Source: Sphingorhabdus sp. EL138
Lineage (GTDB): Bacteria > Pseudomonadota > Alphaproteobacteria > Sphingomonadales > Sphingomonadaceae
DNA length: 64,000 bases
Direction: 5' to 3'
Assembly (NCBI RefSeq): GCF_900258045.1
Contig: NZ_OGVD01000002.1
Location: 372,001-436,000, forward strand
In this document: piece after piece, positions 18,289 through 27,261 of the stretch
Layout: each line of letters begins with the position of its first letter
How positions within the stretch are numbered: the stretch's first letter is position 1
Translations under genes and position numbers: made by a program
The notes under the pieces: generated by a model
What the model saw: the letters and a program-made list of their open reading frames with translations, nothing else
What the model was told of the DNA's origin: nothing
The model's database searches: none

Positions 18289-19170
18289 ATGGAAAATTGG
18301 GATGATTATCGATTCATACTTGCGCTTGATCGGTCAGGCACGGTCCGGGCGGCAGCATTGCTGTTAGGCGTTACGCACAGCACGGTGTCGCGGCGGTTGG
18401 CGGTGATTAACGAGCGTTATGGCAAACCTGTTTTTGAACGCACAGCTGGCGGGTACCGGAAAACCGAACTGGGCGCGGAACTGGTCGAGGCTGCACAGCG
18501 GATTGAGGAGATCAGCTTTTCCGCTGATCGTCGGCGCAAGGCAAGTGAAACAGAATTATCCGGACCGATTACACTGTCCATTCCAGACGTATTGGGGCAA
18601 TATCTGTTGCTCGATTATCTTGCCGATTTTTGCCGGCAATATCCGGACATAAAACTGTCACTGCTCAGCAGCTATCGTTTTGCCGACCTTGATCGATCAG
18701 AGGCAGATGTCGTGATCAGGGGTGTGGCGAAACCGCCGGATCATCTGGTGGGTCGCCGTCTTTTTCCATATGCGTTGAGCTATTATTGCCGCCGTGATTA
18801 TCTTGAGAAAACCGGGCCAGCGGATCGGCGGTGGATTGTGGCCGTGACCCCTTCAGGGGCACCACGCTGGATTGCCGATAGTCCGTTTCCCGATGCGCCG
18901 GTCAGTATGATGAGTGATGACATCACTTTGCGTCACAAGGCTGCACTTAACGGCCATGGGATGATAAGGGGCGCATGTTACATGAGTGATCCAGAGCCTG
19001 ACCTTATGCGCTTGCCGCAATCACTGGCGCCCTTTCCAGTAGCCGATTTCTGGGTGCTCACCCATCCCGATCTCAAGAATACGCCGCGCATAAAGTTGCT
19101 GATGCGCTTTCTAGCAGCGGCGCTTCTTGAGAATCAGGATTTGATTGAAGGGCGACATGGTTCAACATGA
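18289..19170 (+). CDS. LysR family transcriptional regulator
   Basis: 293 aa from ATG 18289 (MENWDDYRF). An upstream in-frame ATG at 18253 would add 12 unrelated residues and overlap the dyad. The N-terminal winged helix-turn-helix (about 5-60, GTVRAAALLLGVTHSTVSRRLA) is followed by the periplasmic-binding-like effector domain (about 90-290). These proteins usually act as tetramers on T-N11-A-type dyads and control a divergent gene. The divergent neighbour is the secreted protein at 17386-18159. The ligand is unknown. Confidence 0.92.
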   Translation: MENWDDYRFILALDRSGTVRAAALLLGVTHSTVSRRLAVINERYGKPVFERTAGGYRKTELGAELVEAAQRIEEISFSADRRRKASETELSGPITLSIPDVLGQYLLLDYLADFCRQYPDIKLSLLSSYRFADLDRSEADVVIRGVAKPPDHLVGRRLFPYALSYYCRRDYLEKTGPADRRWIVAVTPSGAPRWIADSPFPDAPVSMMSDDITLRHKAALNGHGMIRGACYMSDPEPDLMRLPQSLAPFPVADFWVLTHPDLKNTPRIKLLMRFLAAALLENQDLIEGRHGST

Positions 19171-19194
19171 ACAGCCGGACCGTGTCGTCTCGCT

Positions 19195-19929
19195 CTAATC
19201 GAGATAGAAGTTAACAGTCGTTACAACACGCACTTTCTTATATGGTGTGTCTGTCACTCCATAGCCGCCGCTATCACCGTCCCGCGAGTTGATCGAGAAA
19301 TATCCCTGGGTCGCGGACTTGATCCCGCCGACATCGGTTCCGCTATCCTCGGCAAATTGCTCAGCTGATTTACGGGCGTCCTTCGTCGCCTCGGCAACCA
19401 TTTCCGGTTTGATTTCATCAAGCTTGGTGAACGTATAGCTCATGCCCGAACCGTCCTCTAGGACAACACCGCGGCGGACTAGGTCAAATTGTCGGGCGAC
19501 GGCCGCTTGGGCTTTCTCGATATCATCGGTGCGCAGAGACAGTCGCTGACGGATAGTGTAACGGGGGATGCCGTTACTGGTATATTGGTTCACATTGGCA
19601 CCTGTGGGTTTCAATGCATCTCCTTCAAAACCCAGTTCGGTAAAAAATTTGCCGATTGCCGCAGTATCGCGATCCATATCGGCTTGTGCCTCGGCCAGAT
19701 TGGTGCTTTGTGCACTGTAAGCGATCGTCCAGGTCGCGAGGTCGGCCGTAACTTCACGTTCAGCAAGTCCGCGCACAGTTACGCTGCGGTCCGCCATTTT
19801 CGAGCGAAGCAACCCATCTCCCAATAAATAGCCGCCGGCGATCAGGCCGATGGTCAGTAATCCCGCGCTAACCAGTAATACGTTATTCTTTTTATCCAGA
19901 AATTTGCTGCCTTCAACATTATCAGTCAT
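19195..19929 (-). CDS. SIMPL domain protein (DUF541)
   Basis: 244 aa. A short cytoplasmic N-terminus, one transmembrane helix (about 19-36, LLVSAGLLTIGLIAGGYLL), then a SIMPL domain (about 47-244). Visible SIMPL features are DRSVTVRGLAEREVTADLATW near the start of the domain and VRVVTTVNFYLD at the C-terminus. It would be anchored in the inner membrane facing the periplasm. The domain's biochemical role is not established. It converges with the LysR gene and is divergent from gloA. Confidence 0.85.
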   Translation of the reverse strand: MTDNVEGSKFLDKKNNVLLVSAGLLTIGLIAGGYLLGDGLLRSKMADRSVTVRGLAEREVTADLATWTIAYSAQSTNLAEAQADMDRDTAAIGKFFTELGFEGDALKPTGANVNQYTSNGIPRYTIRQRLSLRTDDIEKAQAAVARQFDLVRRGVVLEDGSGMSYTFTKLDEIKPEMVAEATKDARKSAEQFAEDSGTDVGGIKSATQGYFSINSRDGDSGGYGVTDTPYKKVRVVTTVNFYLD

Positions 19930-20041
19930 TGCTCTTTCCCTTTCGTTCCAAGCCTTTTAAACTGTTTGTAAGATCGCAGTCTGGCTTTGCGGTTACTGCG
20001 ATGAACTGTTTCTGAACAGCGACGAATGGAGTTTTTCGACG

Positions 20042-20482
20042 ATGCCGATTCAATATTTGCATACAATGCTGCGGGTTACGGAGCCGGATGCTACGGTAAA
20101 GTTCTTTAATCTTCTGGGTCTTGAAGAAGTGCGTCGCTACGATAGTGAACAGGGGCGTTTCTCGCTAATCTTCCTCGCCGCGCCGGGGCAAAAAGACGTT
20201 GCAGAGGTTGAGCTGACTTATAATTGGCCAGCGGAAGATGGCAGCAGCGAAGATTATGACGGCGGCCGGAATTTCGGTCATCTCGCCTATCGCGTCGATA
20301 ATATCTACGAGCTTTGTCAGATATTGATGGACGCTGGCGTTACGATCAACCGGCCGCCGCGCGACGGGCATATGGCTTTTGTCCGGACACCCGACAATAT
20401 CTCGGTTGAACTGTTACAGGCGGGTGATAATCTGCCGGTTCAGGAACCATGGGCGAGCATGGAGAATATAGGGGAATGGTAG
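20042..20482 (+). CDS. gloA: Lactoylglutathione lyase (glyoxalase I)
   Basis: 146 aa. VOC-fold metalloenzyme; the four metal ligands of glyoxalase I are visible as His7 (YLHTML), Glu57 (AEVEL), His80 (NFGHLAYRV) and Glu123 (ISVELLQ). It converts the methylglyoxal-glutathione hemithioacetal to S-lactoylglutathione. Its partner gloB lies 1.85 kb away at 22332 on the same strand, with a convergent diguanylate cyclase gene between them. Confidence 0.93.
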   Translation: MPIQYLHTMLRVTEPDATVKFFNLLGLEEVRRYDSEQGRFSLIFLAAPGQKDVAEVELTYNWPAEDGSSEDYDGGRNFGHLAYRVDNIYELCQILMDAGVTINRPPRDGHMAFVRTPDNISVELLQAGDNLPVQEPWASMENIGEW

Positions 20483-20496
20483 GGCTTCTCTGCCCG

Positions 20497-22221
20497 CTAA
20501 CCAACCGCCACGCTTGATCCCGGTCTTGGGTCAAGGTTGGAAAGGTCAAAGCTGACGACCTGGTTGCGGCCATTATTCTTGGCATCATAGAGGCGTTTGT
20601 CAGCGGTTGACATCACCGCCCGCAAGGACGTTCGTTTTGGTATCGCGGTTATGCCAACGGAAAATGTGACGGGCTGTTTGATTTCACGAACATTCTCATA
20701 GACTGCTCGAATGAGCACCTCGCAAATCCTGGTCATTTCCGCGGCAGGATTACTTTTGCGGCTGCCGCGCTCGTCGGGTTTCATCAGCAGGGCAAATTCC
20801 TCGCCGCCAATCCGCGCGGTGAAATGACGCGTTTGACCCAGTTCCCTGCCGACTACGCGGAGCACTTCGTCCCCGGTCTCGTGGCCATATTGATCGTTGA
20901 CCTGCTTGAAAAAGTCGATGTCCAAAATCGCCAAATGGCTATATTTCCGATCGACCATGTTTCGCGTGAACGCTTTTTCCAGGGCGCGGCGGTTGCTGAT
21001 CGCTGTCAGGCCGTCTGTATCGGCGAGCAGGGTCAGTTCAACCTGTTCCTTCAGCGTATGCTCATGCCTGCGACGCAGTCTCATGATCCGGTTGGCGACA
21101 CCGAAAGCCAATATGATAGTTTCCAATACCAATACGAAATAGAGCCCATAATCAAGCTCGTGGATCCCGATATAGAGATCCATACCGCGGGCAATGCGGT
21201 CGAAACTGAACCCGATAATCGGTGTCCATGCTGCAATCTGAAACCAGATAGCCTTGCTGCCGCGCCGCAGGGCATGAACCATCGTATAAAGGACGACGAG
21301 CAAATATGGGATGAAAGAGGCATGATAGAAATTGCGAGTCTGGGTTTCATATCCGTCGGTAGTTTGGAAAACATAGGCGGTTACAAAAACCGGTAGAACG
21401 GCCGTCGACAGAAGGATCGGGCGAAGCCATCCCGCAATTTTCCCGGGCTCCACAAACCGATCGAGGAAAAACCCGCTGGCGGCGATTGCAATTGCCAGGG
21501 TCCAATAGTTCAGCAGAAACTTCATCGTCAGGCTTGTTTCGGGGAAAGCCAGGAAGATTAAGCCGGAAGAACTGAACGTATAAACCACCGTTCCCAGTAT
21601 CATGACACTGTGCCAAAGCATGAAGCTATGTCTCAGGGCACCATAGAAAAAGACATTGTAGAAAAAAGGCATGATCGCCATGCCGCACAGAAGAGCAAAC
21701 ATGGTCGATAGTGGCAGTTTGAGATCGTCCCATCGTTTTTTCGACGCAAGCTGTATCAATGTTATTGAACTGGCTACGCGCGGATTATCGAGCGAAAGAT
21801 ACACCGTTTCGATCTGGCTGCGCGTTGCGGCATCCTCAGATCCCGGTATTGGCAGGCCATAATGACCCTTGGGACGCCAACTGTCGATCACTTGCTGTTC
21901 CGAAAAATAGGCGGACTTGATTGTGCCGTCGGTCAATATGGAATGCACCGCCATAGCGCTTAAACCATTATTGTCGCCTTGTACTTCGATAGCACCTGCA
22001 GGGAGTGAACCTGCCTGGAACGGGACTTTGACCCATAATCTTGACCCGGCGAAGTCATATTTGTTGTCGGAGCAGTCAAATTGGTCGCTTTTTGCGACAA
22101 CTTCGGAAATCTTGCCATCGAGGCCGGTGCCGAAAGTGCACAGCTCATCGGCGAGGGAAACATTTGCGCTCGCGGGAGCGCACAGGCTTATAAATGCCAG
22201 AAATATAACCCAAATACGCAA
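20497..22221 (-). CDS. Membrane diguanylate cyclase with 7TMR-DISM-type sensor
   Basis: 574 aa. A signal peptide (1-19) precedes an extracytoplasmic sensor (about 20-165, DISMED2-like with WVKVPF near residue 65). Seven or so transmembrane helices follow (about 172-380), then a short coil and the GGDEF domain (about 395-565). The active site is GGEEF (472-476), so cyclase activity for c-di-GMP is expected. No RxxD inhibitory site is present five residues upstream (the position reads TRHF), so product inhibition may be absent. It lies between gloA and gloB on the opposite strand. Confidence 0.9.
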   Translation of the reverse strand: MRIWVIFLAFISLCAPASANVSLADELCTFGTGLDGKISEVVAKSDQFDCSDNKYDFAGSRLWVKVPFQAGSLPAGAIEVQGDNNGLSAMAVHSILTDGTIKSAYFSEQQVIDSWRPKGHYGLPIPGSEDAATRSQIETVYLSLDNPRVASSITLIQLASKKRWDDLKLPLSTMFALLCGMAIMPFFYNVFFYGALRHSFMLWHSVMILGTVVYTFSSSGLIFLAFPETSLTMKFLLNYWTLAIAIAASGFFLDRFVEPGKIAGWLRPILLSTAVLPVFVTAYVFQTTDGYETQTRNFYHASFIPYLLVVLYTMVHALRRGSKAIWFQIAAWTPIIGFSFDRIARGMDLYIGIHELDYGLYFVLVLETIILAFGVANRIMRLRRRHEHTLKEQVELTLLADTDGLTAISNRRALEKAFTRNMVDRKYSHLAILDIDFFKQVNDQYGHETGDEVLRVVGRELGQTRHFTARIGGEEFALLMKPDERGSRKSNPAAEMTRICEVLIRAVYENVREIKQPVTFSVGITAIPKRTSLRAVMSTADKRLYDAKNNGRNQVVSFDLSNLDPRPGSSVAVG

Positions 22222-22331
22222 CTGGCTTCCTCTCCGAAAACACCGGTAATCAGGTTGCGGGCCTTAGTGTAAAAGGGTTAGCGGCCAGTTAACTATCGAC
22301 AAGATTGGGGAAAAAAGGTAATTTGCTACCT

Positions 22332-23054
22332 ATGCTTGAAATCATCCGTATTCCCGTTTTGTCCGACAATTATGTCTGGCTGGTCCATGAGCCACAGTCC
22401 AAGGAAACCATGGTAGTCGACCCGGCGGTCGCCGGGCCTGTTCTTGCTGAAGCAGATGCGCGTGGCTGGAAAATCACCCAGATATGGAACACCCACTGGC
22501 ACCCGGACCATACCGGCGGCAACACCGAGATAAAGGAAGCGACTGGTTGCCACATTACCGGTCCGGAAGCGGAAAAAGACCGCATTCCAACCCTGGATAG
22601 GATGGTGAAAGAGGGTGATCAGGTTCGTTTGGGCAGTGTCGTGGCGGATGTCATCGACGTTCCAGCTCATACGGCAGGTCACATAGCTTTTCATGTTGCC
22701 GACGAGAAAGTCGTTTTTGTCGGGGATACGCTGTTTGCGATGGGATGCGGACGATTGTTCGAAGGAACGGCCGCTCAAATGTTTGATAATATGCAGAGAC
22801 TGTCGAAATTGCCGGGTGATACACAGGTCTATTGTGCGCATGAATATACGCAGGCCAATGGTGAATATGCCCTGGTGGCAGAACCGGATAATCAGGCACT
22901 GAAAGAGCGTATGGATTCAGTGTTGGCTGCCCGTGCAAAAGGCGAAGCCACTGTCCCGACGACGATCGCATTGGAAGCGGCCACCAATCCATTCATGCGT
23001 GCGGTTTCGGTGGAGCAATTGGCGGATCGGCGCACCGCCAAGGACAATTTCTGA
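22332..23054 (+). CDS. gloB: Hydroxyacylglutathione hydrolase (glyoxalase II)
   Basis: 240 aa from ATG 22332 (MLEIIRIPVLSDNYVWLV); the frame stays open back to TTG 22305, but homologous sequence begins at MLEI. Metallo-beta-lactamase fold with THWHPDHTGG, PAHTAGH, GDTLFAMGCGRLFEG and CAHEYT, the metal-binding and family motifs of glyoxalase II. It hydrolyses S-lactoylglutathione to lactate and glutathione, finishing the pathway begun by gloA. The ribosome-binding site (AAGG) is rather distant. Confidence 0.93.
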   Translation: MLEIIRIPVLSDNYVWLVHEPQSKETMVVDPAVAGPVLAEADARGWKITQIWNTHWHPDHTGGNTEIKEATGCHITGPEAEKDRIPTLDRMVKEGDQVRLGSVVADVIDVPAHTAGHIAFHVADEKVVFVGDTLFAMGCGRLFEGTAAQMFDNMQRLSKLPGDTQVYCAHEYTQANGEYALVAEPDNQALKERMDSVLAARAKGEATVPTTIALEAATNPFMRAVSVEQLADRRTAKDNF

Positions 23055-23136
23055 ATAGGAAATTTTACGGATTTCAGAATCCCGGCAATGTATGATACAC
23101 TATTTCATCGATGGGGGACATCGAAGGAGAATAGTT

Positions 23137-23553
23137 ATGCGTAAAATGATCTTCACATTACCTCTGGCGATAATGCTCGCGGCGCCGGCGGCACATAGTG
23201 GTACCTCTGAAATCAAGCTCAGCGAAAAAGATCAGACCAAATTTGACAAGATCGTCGCCGGGAGAACGGCCGGCAAGCCGGTAAGCTGTATTAGCCGGAT
23301 CGACCAGGATAATCTGCGGGTCGTCGGTGATAAGTATCTTGTCTACAGCCGGTCGCGGAACGCCAAGACCTTGTATGTAAACGAACCTCATGGCGGATGC
23401 CGCGATGTTGATCGCAACACGCTGGTCACACGCAAGTTTTCCAGCAACTTATGTCGCGGTGAAATCGCTCAGGTCAAAGATCTGGTAACCGGGACATTTG
23501 TGGACAGCTGTTCTTTCGGTTCGTTCGTACCTTATACCAAGACTGAAAGCTGA
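23137..23553 (+). CDS. Small secreted DUF6491-like protein
   Basis: 138 aa from ATG 23137, preceded by AAGGAG; an in-frame ATG at 23092 would put 15 residues ahead of the signal peptide. Signal peptide about 1-20 (LAAPAAHS). Mature protein has four cysteines in the order SCISRI, GGCRDV, NLCRGE, DSCSFGSF and a C-terminal FVPY. This cysteine and motif pattern resembles DUF6491 proteins seen in sphingomonads and related bacteria. Function unknown; two disulfides are plausible. Confidence 0.72.
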   Translation: MRKMIFTLPLAIMLAAPAAHSGTSEIKLSEKDQTKFDKIVAGRTAGKPVSCISRIDQDNLRVVGDKYLVYSRSRNAKTLYVNEPHGGCRDVDRNTLVTRKFSSNLCRGEIAQVKDLVTGTFVDSCSFGSFVPYTKTES

Positions 23554-23575
23554 TTTCTTAGAGCAACTGACGCAC

Positions 23576-25396
23576 TTATTTTTTGTAAAGCGCGTTTAAT
23601 CGCTCTTGATAGCGTTCCCGAATGATATGGCGCCGGATCTTCATACTCGGCGTCAGTTCTTCGTTTTCGATTGCAAAAGGTTCATCGGCAAACTCGAAAC
23701 GGCGGACCTTTTCGGTCACCGTCAGGTTTTTGTTCACCCGGTCAACCGCTTTGCTCACCGCTGATTTGAAGGCTGGATTGGCCTGTAGTTTGAGGAAGTC
23801 ATAAGCCATGCCTTCCTTGCGGGACCATTCCAGTGCCCATTCCGGATCAGGTACAATGAGCCCGACCATGTAGGGCCGCTTGTCACCAATGATCATCGCC
23901 TGTAATATTTCCGGTTGCAGGGTCAGCATGCCCTCAAGCTTCTGCGGAGCGACATTTTCACCCTTGTCATTGACGATCAGGTCCTTCTTGCGATCGGTTA
24001 TCGCAACCCGCCCTGCTTCGTCGATCAATCCAATGTCGCCGGTGTGCAGCCATCCATCGATAATGACGCGGTCAGTTTCGGCCTGATTGCGCCAATAGCC
24101 CTTCATGACCAGTTCGCCGCGAACCAATATTTCGCCGTCATCGGCAATCCTGACTTCCGTATCGATCATCGGTGGGCCGACCGTATCCATTTTCAGGCCG
24201 GTGCGTGGCCGGTTACAGGAAATAATCGGGCCAGATTCGGTCTGGCCATAGCCTTGCAACAAGGTCAGCCCCAATGACTGAAAAAACACCCCTATATCTG
24301 GGTTAAGTGGCGCCCCGCCTGATACCATCGCCTTGATCCGCCCGCCAAAGCGTTTCTGGACCTTTGGACGGAGTGTCTTGTTCAGGAAAATATCCATCGG
24401 CTTGTCACGCTTGCGTTTTTTGCCGCTGGCCACCCGTTCGCCCATAGCCAATGCCTTGCCGAGTAGATAATTCGGCATCTTGCCCTGTTTTTCGACCGTT
24501 TTTATGAGCCGTTGGCGCAAAACCTCGAACAGGCGCGGAACCACGACCATTATGGTTGGCCGGACTTCCTCAATGTTGGAGGCAAGCTTTTCGAGCCCCT
24601 CGGAATAATAGATTTCCGCGCCCAGGCCGATTGGGAAAAACTGTCCGGCGCTGTGTTCATAGGCATGGCTTAGGGGAAGGAATGACAGGAATACCTCGTC
24701 ATCCCATCCAAAATCATTTTCGATGACTTCTGCCGGCCCTTTGACATTGTGCAGGATTGCACCGTGCGGCTGCATCACGCCGCGGGGCTTGCCGCCTGTG
24801 CCGCTCGTATAGATGATACAGGCAACATCATCCCGTTTTATGTCGGCGGCATCAGCGCTTATTTCAGCAACATCCTCGTCCGTGCCTTCAATCAGTTTGT
24901 TCCACTGATGAATGGAAAAATCACCCGACTGGCCGATGCGCAGGTCTGACATGCCGATTACAATATCGGCATCTGCAGATTTTATGACCGGAGGTATCAG
25001 GTTTTGCGCCAGTTTCTGATCGGAGACAATCACCGCTTTCGCACCGCTATTGTCCAATATATGCTGGTGATCGTTTGGCGTGTTGGTCGTGTAGGTCGGG
25101 ACGGTAATACATTTTGCCGCCATGATCGCCAGATCGGCAATGCACCATTGCGGGCAATTATCGGCCACCAGCATGATGCGGTCGCCTGGTTTCAAACCGA
25201 GTTTCTGGAATGATTTGGCCAGTGCCGCCACTTGCCTCGCCGCTTCCGCCCAACTTATTGCGCGCCATTCCCCGTCTATTTTCGCGCTTAAGAACGGCTT
25301 GTCACCACCTTCGCTGGCGCGCTGAAAAAACATGGAAACAAGGTTGGAAAACCCGTCAAATTCAAGATAGCGGTTGCTCGCTTTTTTTGCCGACAC
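23576..25396 (-). CDS. AMP-dependent long-chain acyl-CoA synthetase
   Basis: About 606 aa. ANL-superfamily adenylating enzyme: YTSGTGGKPRGV (P-loop-like motif), GYGQTESGP, GWLHTGDIG and DRKKDLIVNDKGENV are in the expected order. It activates fatty acids to acyl-AMP and then acyl-CoA. The frame is open to ATG 25444. GTG 25396 with GAGAGG upstream gives a conventional start just before conserved sequence, so it is preferred. GTG 25405 is a further option. Likely cytoplasmic or membrane-associated. It feeds beta-oxidation, in keeping with the acyl-CoA dehydrogenases elsewhere in the window. Confidence 0.9.
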   Translation of the reverse strand: MSAKKASNRYLEFDGFSNLVSMFFQRASEGGDKPFLSAKIDGEWRAISWAEAARQVAALAKSFQKLGLKPGDRIMLVADNCPQWCIADLAIMAAKCITVPTYTTNTPNDHQHILDNSGAKAVIVSDQKLAQNLIPPVIKSADADIVIGMSDLRIGQSGDFSIHQWNKLIEGTDEDVAEISADAADIKRDDVACIIYTSGTGGKPRGVMQPHGAILHNVKGPAEVIENDFGWDDEVFLSFLPLSHAYEHSAGQFFPIGLGAEIYYSEGLEKLASNIEEVRPTIMVVVPRLFEVLRQRLIKTVEKQGKMPNYLLGKALAMGERVASGKKRKRDKPMDIFLNKTLRPKVQKRFGGRIKAMVSGGAPLNPDIGVFFQSLGLTLLQGYGQTESGPIISCNRPRTGLKMDTVGPPMIDTEVRIADDGEILVRGELVMKGYWRNQAETDRVIIDGWLHTGDIGLIDEAGRVAITDRKKDLIVNDKGENVAPQKLEGMLTLQPEILQAMIIGDKRPYMVGLIVPDPEWALEWSRKEGMAYDFLKLQANPAFKSAVSKAVDRVNKNLTVTEKVRRFEFADEPFAIENEELTPSMKIRRHIIRERYQERLNALYKK

Positions 25397-25516
25397 TCTA
25401 TTCACCCTCTCGCGCGGCCAATCCCAATAACGGGCAGCCCCCAATTATGGCTATAGGCTAGCGTGGATAAAAGTTTCGGGCAATGGTTTCCAACATAGAG
25501 ACGGGAATTGTCTCCC

Positions 25517-27223
25517 TCAAGGCAACTCGCTAACCGCTTCACCGGTGCTACGCGGATCAACTGCGCCGACCCAGCCCTTGTCAGTTTTCTGCGCGCCAGC
25601 AAGCTTTGAAGGCAGGTTGTTGGTGACTACCGTGTGACCGAGGCGAGCCAAGTCATTTCGCAAGGCAATCAGATCACTGTCATTTTCAATCAGCAGTCCC
25701 GAGCCGCCGAAATAGATATTGGGCATCGCCATGGCATCTTTCAGCGGCAATCCGTAATCCAACACGCCGATCAAGGTTTTGGTAACATGCATGATGATGC
25801 GCTTCCCGCCCGCCGAACCCAAGGCGAGAATCGGTTGTCCTTTGGCATCATAAACAATTGTCGGCGACATTGAGGAAAGGGGGCGTTTGCCTGCCTGCAC
25901 CCTGTTTGCAACAGGTGCTCCATCTTTTTCCGGTGCGAATGTGAAGTCCGTGAGTTCGTTGTTGAGCACCATTCCGCGGGCCAGCAATTGGCTGCCAAAC
26001 GGCCCTTCGACTGTGGATGTCATGTTGGCAATATTGCCTTCACCATCGACGGCAGTGAAATGGGTTGTTCCAGCAACTTCCGATGAAATAGCGGCCGTAC
26101 GAGGCGAAGCGCCAGGTGGATTTCCTGCAGGATAGGTTTCTATCCCCGGAAATTGCGGCCGTGTGCGCTGCAATGCGATCATCTTTGAACGTTTTGCCAA
26201 ATAATTCTTGTCAATCAAGCCAGCGACCGGAACCGACACAAAATCCTGATCCGCCAGATATTTTTCGCGATCCGCATAAGCGAGCCGCATCGCTTCGCCG
26301 ATGACATGCCATGCGCGCGCTGGTTCTTTTTCATAGAGCGCGCCCATGTCAAATCGCTCGATGGAGCCTAAAATCTGAAGAACTGTTGTCGCTCCCGAGG
26401 ATGGCGGGCCCATGCCGCAAATCCGATATTCGCGATAGGTGGAGCAGACTGGTTGTCTTAAAATTGCGCTGTAATTATCAAAATCCTGCTGTGTCAGCAC
26501 CGACGAGTTTTGCGTTGCATTGCCAACTGCCGCCGAAATCGCGGCCACTGTCTCACCTGAATAAAAAGCCTCGGCTCCGCCGGCCTGAAGTTCACGGAGC
26601 AATTGACCGAGCTCAGGATTTTTAATGATCGTCCCGCGCGGAGCAGGGGCACCATCACGCCAGTACAGCTTTTGCATGTCGGGGAATTTCACCCAGAGTT
26701 TTTCGAGCCGCTTCATCCAGTCATATTGCGGCGCGCTCACTGCATAGCCCTCTTCGGCAAGCCTGATTGCAGGGTCAAACAGTTTTTCCCAGGGTAGTTT
26801 ACCCCATTTTTTATGCGCCATCTCCATCAGCCGCATGTTACCGGGCACGCCTACGGATTTCCCGCCCGGCGTTGCGTCGCGCCATCCCAGCGGCTTACCA
26901 TCTTCGCCGAGAAAGCGATCCGGGGCAACAGCGGCAGGAGCCATTTCGCGCCCGTCGATCGTTTCCATCCAGCCGCTTTTGCCATCATGGTGCAGCAAAA
27001 AGCCACCGCCGCCAATGCCGCTCGATTGCGGTTCGACAACAGTGAGCGCCAGCATCATTGCCATGGCGGCATCGGTTGCGGAGCCGCCAGCTTGCAACAT
27101 CTCAAACCCGGCTTTGGTGGCTTCGGGATGGGCTGATGCGGCAGTACCGGCATTTTGCGCACTGGCCGGAACGGCGAGCGGAGTGATCAGGAAAAAAGCG
27201 AGCAAAGTCAGGAGTTTTTTCAT
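25517..27223 (-). CDS. ggt: Gamma-glutamyltransferase
   Basis: 568 aa from ATG 27223, which begins a clear signal peptide (MKKLLTLLAFFLITPLA...SAQ). The proenzyme autocleaves before a conserved Thr; TTHFTAVD supplies the catalytic Thr, and STVEGPFGSQL and GSAGGKRI are further family motifs. It hydrolyses or transfers the gamma-glutamyl group of glutathione in the periplasm. An in-frame ATG at 27265 overlaps the pyrD stop codon as ATGA and would add 14 residues, so coupling to pyrD is possible. The signal peptide favours the shorter form. Confidence 0.92.
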   Translation of the reverse strand: MKKLLTLLAFFLITPLAVPASAQNAGTAASAHPEATKAGFEMLQAGGSATDAAMAMMLALTVVEPQSSGIGGGGFLLHHDGKSGWMETIDGREMAPAAVAPDRFLGEDGKPLGWRDATPGGKSVGVPGNMRLMEMAHKKWGKLPWEKLFDPAIRLAEEGYAVSAPQYDWMKRLEKLWVKFPDMQKLYWRDGAPAPRGTIIKNPELGQLLRELQAGGAEAFYSGETVAAISAAVGNATQNSSVLTQQDFDNYSAILRQPVCSTYREYRICGMGPPSSGATTVLQILGSIERFDMGALYEKEPARAWHVIGEAMRLAYADREKYLADQDFVSVPVAGLIDKNYLAKRSKMIALQRTRPQFPGIETYPAGNPPGASPRTAAISSEVAGTTHFTAVDGEGNIANMTSTVEGPFGSQLLARGMVLNNELTDFTFAPEKDGAPVANRVQAGKRPLSSMSPTIVYDAKGQPILALGSAGGKRIIMHVTKTLIGVLDYGLPLKDAMAMPNIYFGGSGLLIENDSDLIALRNDLARLGHTVVTNNLPSKLAGAQKTDKGWVGAVDPRSTGEAVSELP

Positions 27224-27261
27224 GGTGCCAAGTTTTATGGATGGCTTGTCTGTTTGGCAAA

